A stretch of DNA of 64,000 bases from Planctomycetota bacterium (GTDB lineage Bacteria > Planctomycetota > UBA1135 > UBA2386): assembly GCA_016794425.1 (NCBI GenBank), contig JAEUHR010000035.1:45750-109749 (forward strand). The letters run 5' to 3'. A model generated the notes under the pieces. The model ran no database searches and was not told where the DNA came from. It saw only the letters and a list, made by a program, of their open reading frames with translations. Shown piece by piece: positions 60,018 to 64,000 of the stretch. Each line of letters opens with the position of its first letter. Positions within the stretch are counted from its first letter, which is position 1. The position numbers were made by a program, and so were the translations under genes.

Positions 60018-61100
60018 TCAGCGCGCCAGCGCGACCTTGGCGATGCCGGCGCAGATCGTCGACGGATCGAGGTCGTCGCGGTTGCACAGGCAGATCACGA
60101 CGAGGTCGGCGCTCGGCACGCGCAGCAGTTCGGCGCGGTAGGCCGCCCAGGCGCCGCCGTGCGAAACCGTCGCCACCCCGTCGAGGTCGCCGAACACGAG
60201 CCCGGTGCCGTAGTCGATCGCGGTGCCGTCGTCGAGCGTGCCGGGCCGCGCCATCGCGTCGCGCAGCGCGTCACCACCGACCGCGCCGGAGCCGAAGTTG
60301 CGCGCCCAACGCAGCAGGTCGCCGACGGTCGTGAACACCGCGCCGTCGCCGGTCTGTTCCCAGTTGCTGTGCTCCCAGCGCCAGCTGCCGCGCGGTGCGC
60401 GCGCGAACGACAGCGCCCGCCGCGGCACCAGCTGCGCCGAGTCGTCGTGCACGTGCGTCGACGCCATGCCGAGCGGCGTGAAGATCCGCTCGGCGGCGAA
60501 CTCGGACAGCGGCCGCTTCGCCGCGCGCTCGACGACCTGCGCCAGCAGGAAGTAGTTGCTGTTCGAGTACTGCCACTTGCTGCCGGTCGCGAACTCGAGC
60601 GCCGCGACCTTCGCCAGCGCCGCCAGCGCGTGTTCGGCCGTCGTGCGATCGACCAGGTGCGCGCCGCCGGTGAGCATCAGGTCGATGTAGTCCGGGATGC
60701 CGCTCGTGTGCAGCAGCAGGTGGCGCAGCGTCACCGACGCGAAGCAGTCCGGCAGGCCCGGCACGTGCCGCGACACCGGGTCGGCGAGCGCCAGCTTCCC
60801 GTCCGCGACCAGCAGCAGCACGCACGCCGCGGTGAACTGCTTGCTGGTCGAGCCGATGTCGAGCACCGAATCGACGGTGAGCGGCACCGAGCGCTCGAGG
60901 TCGGCGAGGCCGTAGGCGCGCTGCAGCAGCACGTCGCCGCCACGCGCGACCAGCACGACGGCGCCGGGCGTCGCGGCCGTGCAGCGCGCGAACACCTTGT
61001 CGACGTGCGCCGCCAGCGCGTCGGGCGCGGCGCCAGCGTCTTGGGCGAGCAACGGCATACCGAGGGCGAACAGCAACGAACCCGAGCGCAGGAACGACAT
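60018..61100 (-). CDS. Exported serine hydrolase, class C beta-lactamase-like
   Basis: A 360-residue exported enzyme. The signal peptide ends PLLA before Gln20. The penicillin-binding/beta-lactamase fold has the SxxK motif Ser84-Thr-Ser-Lys87 in DIGSTSKQFTAA, the YxN motif Tyr178-Ser-Asn180 in KWQYSNSNYFLL and the HGG-type third motif in ATVSHGGAW. LLLHTSGIPDY is the usual loop of family XII esterase/peptidase members. Activity could be D-amino-peptidase, esterase or, less likely, beta-lactamase. It meets the universal stress gene tail-to-tail with two bases between. Confidence 0.88.
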   Translation of the reverse strand: MSFLRSGSLLFALGMPLLAQDAGAAPDALAAHVDKVFARCTAATPGAVVLVARGGDVLLQRAYGLADLERSVPLTVDSVLDIGSTSKQFTAACVLLLVADGKLALADPVSRHVPGLPDCFASVTLRHLLLHTSGIPDYIDLMLTGGAHLVDRTTAEHALAALAKVAALEFATGSKWQYSNSNYFLLAQVVERAAKRPLSEFAAERIFTPLGMASTHVHDDSAQLVPRRALSFARAPRGSWRWEHSNWEQTGDGAVFTTVGDLLRWARNFGSGAVGGDALRDAMARPGTLDDGTAIDYGTGLVFGDLDGVATVSHGGAWAAYRAELLRVPSADLVVICLCNRDDLDPSTICAGIAKVALAR

Positions 61101-61161
61101 GCCGGCAGGTTCGCCGGTCGCAGCGCCGCGGTCCAGGCCCGGTCCGCCGCCGCCCCGCGGT

Positions 61162-61755
61162 TCAGTAGGCCTTGGCGCGCGACTCGATGCGGTAGTCGGG
61201 CACGCGCGCGAGCTGCGCGTCGTCGAGCGCGTACTGCTCGCAGACGAGACTCAGCCGGCGGCCCGCGCTGTCGACGCGTTCGACCGCGTGTTCGAGATCG
61301 CCTTCGAACTCGACCAGCAGCCCCGCGCGCGGCGTCACGCGGCCGAGGAAGCGCCGGCCGCGGCGCAGCACCAGCTCGCCGCCGCGCAGGTCGGACGGCA
61401 CGTCGACGTAGAGCACGCTGACCGCGCGCGGCGGATCGACCTCGAGCACGTAGGCGTGCAGGCTGCGATCGATGTGGGGCCGCACGACCGAACCCTGCGC
61501 GAGCTGCAGCGGGTTCAGGTAGAACGCGTTGCAGTCGGCCCGCAGCGCGCGCGCGAGGTAGCGCTCGGCCCACGGGAACGCCTCGACCACCTGCGCCAGC
61601 CGTTCGCGGCGGAACACGACCGAGAAGCCCTGCGTGCCGACGAAGTCGCGGTTCAGGTTGTTGGTCGTGAACCACGGGCTCTTGCGGATCTGCAGCCGCA
61701 GCAGCGCCAGGTAGTCCGCGTCGAACGCGTCGGCGGTCAGCGTGTGTCCGGCCAC
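61162..61755 (-). CDS. 2-oxoglutarate/Fe(II)-dependent dioxygenase
   Basis: A 197-residue jelly-roll dioxygenase. The iron triad is visible as His94 and Asp96 in VVRPHIDRSL and His156 in LEHAVERV, with the 2-oxoglutarate Arg at 166/167 in AGRRLSL. GGELVLRRG is the typical strand between them. Members hydroxylate proteins or small molecules. GTG at 61755 is the only start that leaves no unlikely leader. The gene sits 87 bases from the tRNA fragment and is the last core-like gene before the putative island. Confidence 0.85.
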   Translation of the reverse strand: MAGHTLTADAFDADYLALLRLQIRKSPWFTTNNLNRDFVGTQGFSVVFRRERLAQVVEAFPWAERYLARALRADCNAFYLNPLQLAQGSVVRPHIDRSLHAYVLEVDPPRAVSVLYVDVPSDLRGGELVLRRGRRFLGRVTPRAGLLVEFEGDLEHAVERVDSAGRRLSLVCEQYALDDAQLARVPDYRIESRAKAY

Positions 61756-61842
61756 GCTACGCCTCCGCGAGCGGTCGGTCGGCGACGGCTCGCACCCTGG
61801 ACCGCGCCCGCGCCCCGATCGCAACGGGACCGGGCGGGAAAC

Positions 61843-61887
61843 TGGAGCGGGTGATGAGATTCGAACTCACGACCCTCACGTTGGCAA
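61843..61887 (-). other. 3' fragment of a tRNA-Gly(GCC) gene, likely attachment-site remnant
   Basis: Read on the minus strand, this 45-base piece contains a complete anticodon loop TTGCCAA with the GCC anticodon, the 3' half of an anticodon stem, a 5-base variable region, a T-arm (GTGAG, loop TTCGAAT, CTCAT; four Watson-Crick pairs plus one G-T), the acceptor 3' half CACCCGC, discriminator T and an encoded CCA. All fit tRNA-Gly. The 5' half is absent: upstream bases pair with neither the anticodon stem nor the acceptor stem. Integrases that target tRNA genes leave exactly such 3' copies, so this is interpreted as an att site or a decayed copy. Confidence 0.7.
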
Positions 61888-62296
61888 AGCTCTCTGGAAA
61901 TCCGACGCAGGACCTTGAACGAGCCGTGTTTAGGAAGGTTAGCAGGTTTCGCGCGATTGGCAAGGCGTGGACGAGAGTGGACGTAAGTGGCTGCGAATCG
62001 ACGCCAGTTGCGCGATCTGCATGCACGTGCATACAGCGGTCGACCGCTCATCGCGTCCGCTTCGCCGGTAGGCCCATCCGGACCCGATGGATGAGGAACG
62101 TTCGAAGCCCGCGCCCAGGCGGATCAGGTTCGACGACGCTGACTCAACGTCACTCGCGGGGGCGCGAGCCGGGTTCAACGACCGCGGCGAGGGGGCGCAT
62201 CGCCCTCGATCGGTTCGAGGTACGGGTTGAAGCCCATGATGAGCCGGCCGCGAGACGCCCATGGAACCCTGCCGACGCTGGAGCAGACGGGGCAGC
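61888..62296. other. Gene-poor stretch next to the tRNA fragment
   Basis: These 409 bases carry no frame that I can support: translations lack family features and use codons unlike either neighbouring block. The base composition is visibly less GC-rich than the rest of the window. It contains a 12-bp perfect palindrome ATGCACGTGCAT (62021-62032) and a repeated GTGGACG (near 61968 and 61978). No integrase remnant is recognisable. Confidence 0.6.
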
Positions 62297-62833
62297 TCAG
62301 TTCGGCCAGCGCAGGTCAGCCGGCAGCTCCGGGCGAGCATCGCGATGCCACCCGGTCGCGAGCAACACATGGTTGCCGTGCTCGTCCTTCGTCAGCTTGC
62401 CGACGACGGTGACCGCATCGAGTAGGCGCAGATCGCCGAGCGAGCCAGCGACGGGCTTGCCCTTCGCGTCGCGGACCTCGACCAGCAGGCTGTTCGCAGT
62501 GCGGGTATCGCTGCTCTCACAGCAGTAGTCCCACGGCGTCTTGCAGCCGTCCTCCTTGTTCTTCTCGCCGCAGTAGGGCAGCGACGAGTCCATCAACGTG
62601 AACACCGCGAAGCCCGAGACGACGTTGGCAATGCGGCCCGACACGACGCGGGAATCGGCGGCACCACCCTTCCGGGCGTCCAGCACGGAGACCGCACCGG
62701 CTGGCTTCGTGGCGAGCGCAAGCTTCGCGAGTTCGGGAGATCCGGCTGCTGGCGTCACGGACTTAGGCACATCGCCGCCGCAACCAGCAACCACGACCAA
62801 CGACAGACAGGCCAAGACGAACGAGAGTCTCAC
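62297..62833 (-). CDS. Predicted lipoprotein with OB-fold-like domain
   Basis: A 178-residue lipoprotein. The signal ends in a VVVAGC lipobox (Cys18) followed by GGDVPKS. The mature part has a strand pattern like an OB fold: VVSGRIANVVSGFAVFTLMD, then LLVEVRDAKGKPV, LLDAVTVVGKLTKDEHGNHVLLA. A cysteine cluster (PYCGEKNKEDGCKTPWDYCCE) is a striking feature and could bind metal or form disulfides. Its ATG overlaps the stop of the ABC permease gene by four bases, so it belongs to that transport operon. Codons ending in A or T are more frequent than in the rest of the window. Confidence 0.72.
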   Translation of the reverse strand: MRLSFVLACLSLVVVAGCGGDVPKSVTPAAGSPELAKLALATKPAGAVSVLDARKGGAADSRVVSGRIANVVSGFAVFTLMDSSLPYCGEKNKEDGCKTPWDYCCESSDTRTANSLLVEVRDAKGKPVAGSLGDLRLLDAVTVVGKLTKDEHGNHVLLATGWHRDARPELPADLRWPN

Positions 62834-63975
62834 GAGCGACCTCCGATGGCTTCTACAAGGGGTATTCGAACAGCGCGCACGGCAGGCACGATGCCTCCGA
62901 GCAGTCCTGATGCAAGAGCGGCAAGCATCCCGACGAGCCGACTCGGCAAGTCAGGATCGAGACGCAAGGCACCCATGGGGTAACGAAGGGAAACGTTGCC
63001 GACGAGGAGAGCGAGCAGGATGCCGATCGCTCCACCGGCGAACGTCACGAACACGCCTTCCATGACGATCGAGACCGCTAGCGACGGCGGCGAGTAGCCG
63101 ATCGAGCGAAGCGTGGCCAGTTCCCTGGTACGGGCCAGCACCGCGGCGAACATCGTGTTCGCGCACGCGAACGCCCCGGCGATGACCGCGAGCACGGCCA
63201 TCCACCGCGCAAGCGCGGCGATCGGTTCGAGGCTGCTGGCCAGTGCCTGCATCATCTCGGTTTCGGGGATCGCCGCGATCTCCAGGTCGAGTCGGCGGCC
63301 CGCGAACAGCTTCACCTCGGCGAGGTTCTGCTTGTCGGCGAGCCGGAGCACGACGCACGAGACGTCTTCCCGCTTCGTCGCCAGCATGATGTCGGACAAG
63401 CGCCCCCACATCTCAGCTTCGTAGACCGTCCCTGGCGCGGCGAAGCGCCCGACGATCTTGAACTCACGCCGCTCCAACTCGATGGACTTACCGACCTGCA
63501 TCGCATCGGCTGGCAAGCCCATGCGCGTGGCCGCGAGTCCGCCGACCATCAGTTCGAACGGTTCGCGCGGCTCGCGCCCCTCGACGACGGTGACGCGCGT
63601 GTGAACCAGATAGGCAGCGGGCGTCACGCCGCGCAGCAAACCCACTTGATCGCCGCGGCGCGATGCGATGTGCAGTTCGACGGAAGCCGCACGCTGCCCA
63701 TTGGCCGTGAGCACGCCCGGGACCGAGGCTGCGGCCACTTCGGCGCTGCCGCGCGGCACAACCGAGCGCACGAGGTCGACTTCGGAGGACACACCGAGCA
63801 GCAGCACGACGTCGTCGCGTGCGCTGCCCTTGCCTGCTTCGGTCATGCCGGCAGCGAAGGACTGCATCGCGATCACCAGCATCGTGGTCGCGGCGATACC
63901 ACCGATGGTCACGAGGCTGCGGGTGCTTTGGCGCAGGATGTTGCGCAGCACGTAGCCGAACGGCAGGAGCGTCAT
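62830..63975 (-). CDS. MacB/FtsX-type ABC transporter permease
   Basis: A 381-residue permease. One N-terminal membrane segment (residues 17-42, LVTIGGIAATTMLVIAMQSF) is followed by a large extracytoplasmic domain (about 45-255) and three C-terminal segments (about 260-285, 310-335, 345-370), the FtsX/MacB layout. The coupling region TRELATLRSIGYSPPSLAVSIVMEGVF (in parts) is the diagnostic cytoplasmic loop contacting the ATPase. It probably works in lipoprotein, peptide or efflux transport rather than import. The ATG overlaps the stop of an upstream gene that runs off the window. Confidence 0.88.
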   Translation of the reverse strand: MTLLPFGYVLRNILRQSTRSLVTIGGIAATTMLVIAMQSFAAGMTEAGKGSARDDVVLLLGVSSEVDLVRSVVPRGSAEVAAASVPGVLTANGQRAASVELHIASRRGDQVGLLRGVTPAAYLVHTRVTVVEGREPREPFELMVGGLAATRMGLPADAMQVGKSIELERREFKIVGRFAAPGTVYEAEMWGRLSDIMLATKREDVSCVVLRLADKQNLAEVKLFAGRRLDLEIAAIPETEMMQALASSLEPIAALARWMAVLAVIAGAFACANTMFAAVLARTRELATLRSIGYSPPSLAVSIVMEGVFVTFAGGAIGILLALLVGNVSLRYPMGALRLDPDLPSRLVGMLAALASGLLGGIVPAVRAVRIPLVEAIGGRS

Positions 63976-64000
63976 TCGGCCTTCACTCCCAGGTAGAGCG
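63972..64000 (-). CDS. 3' end of a further transport-operon gene, truncated by window edge
   Basis: Only the last eight codons and stop are visible (ending LYLGVKAE). The stop overlaps the ATG of the permease gene (ATGA), so it is the preceding cistron. It could be a second permease or another operon component; too little remains to tell. Confidence 0.5.

Noticed and set aside
61843..61970. A complete tRNA-Gly gene
   Set aside because: The 3' half is clear, but no sequence upstream on the minus strand pairs with the acceptor or anticodon stems and no D-arm is present. An intron is unlikely, since I find no 5' half in the next several hundred bases.
62021..62032. ATGCACGTGCAT, a 12-bp perfect palindrome
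   Set aside because: It stands alone with no neighbouring promoter or repeated copy, so it cannot be distinguished from chance. It is recorded in the gene-poor entry only.
61939..62370. A possible integrase remnant next to the tRNA fragment
   Set aside because: The translations on both strands lack the R-H-x-x-R and Tyr motifs of tyrosine recombinases and any serine recombinase features.
1..64000. CRISPR arrays, rRNA genes, insertion sequences or prophage modules
   Set aside because: No regularly spaced repeats, rRNA signature sequences, transposase motifs or phage structural genes are visible. Repetition in this DNA comes from codon bias and Ala/Arg-rich coding.

Overview
The window reads as chromosomal DNA of a very GC-rich bacterium of the phylum Planctomycetota. 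The evidence is family content: a PSCyt1/PSD-type cytochrome protein (DUF1587/1595/1592/1588/1585 series), a PVC-type membrane-bound dehydrogenase with HEAT repeats and a C-terminal haem motif, an ECF sigma/serine-threonine kinase operon, and many secreted Ala/Gly-rich proteins of unknown function. The third codon position is almost always G or C, so most non-coding frames are also open and long antisense frames are meaningless. No rRNA, intact tRNA, CRISPR array or transposase is visible. Genes are tightly packed, often with ATGA or GTGA stop/start overlaps.

Layout. 1-3.2 kb: a truncated polysaccharide flippase, an HDOD signalling protein and a sugar transferase (envelope polysaccharide). 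3.2-8.8 kb: three tandem secreted beta-helix paralogues and an FG-GAP/VCBS secreted protein. 8.8-15.4 kb: two GNAT-like proteins, a PmtA-like methyltransferase and a three-gene operon that looks like a split long-chain alcohol oxidase plus a GH3-type acyl-adenylating enzyme. 15.4-19.1 kb: planctomycete cytochrome protein and a membrane partner. 19.2-23.1 kb: secreted protein, histidine kinase/response regulator pair, DUF6263-like protein. 23.1-32.2 kb: GT22-like mannosyltransferase, isocitrate/isopropylmalate dehydrogenase homologue, XRE regulator, sigma-like protein, propeller lipoprotein, a VLRF1-type ribosome-rescue factor, an FprA-type ferredoxin-NADP reductase and an RlmL-like RNA methyltransferase. 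32.2-40.8 kb: secreted proteins, GT2, zinc alcohol dehydrogenase, PVC-type dehydrogenase. 40.8-45.7 kb: operon of small membrane protein, ECF sigma, Ser/Thr kinase and caspase. 45.7-49.8 kb: bacilliredoxin, membrane protein, and a four-gene overlapping operon with a degenerate LPS-kinase-like protein. 49.8-52.5 kb: RimK-type ATP-grasp with a GCS2 ligase. 52.5-61.8 kb: hydrolase, MqnD (futalosine menaquinone pathway), subtilisin, PyrC, DUF5329 protein, universal stress protein, beta-lactamase-like hydrolase, 2OG-Fe(II) oxygenase. 61.8-64.0 kb: a 3' fragment of tRNA-Gly(GCC), a 409-base gene-poor stretch, then a lipoprotein and ABC permease with less extreme codon use, which looks like the edge of an integrated island.

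Two window-wide signals stand out. First, at least twelve genes carry a TAnnnT -10-like element only 6-12 nt before the start codon, which implies leaderless or near-leaderless transcription. Second, twelve predicted signal peptides place Gln immediately after the predicted cleavage site, which would give pyroglutamate N-termini if a glutaminyl cyclase is present. Product names for the well-known families are secure; roughly a third of the genes are described but not assigned a function.
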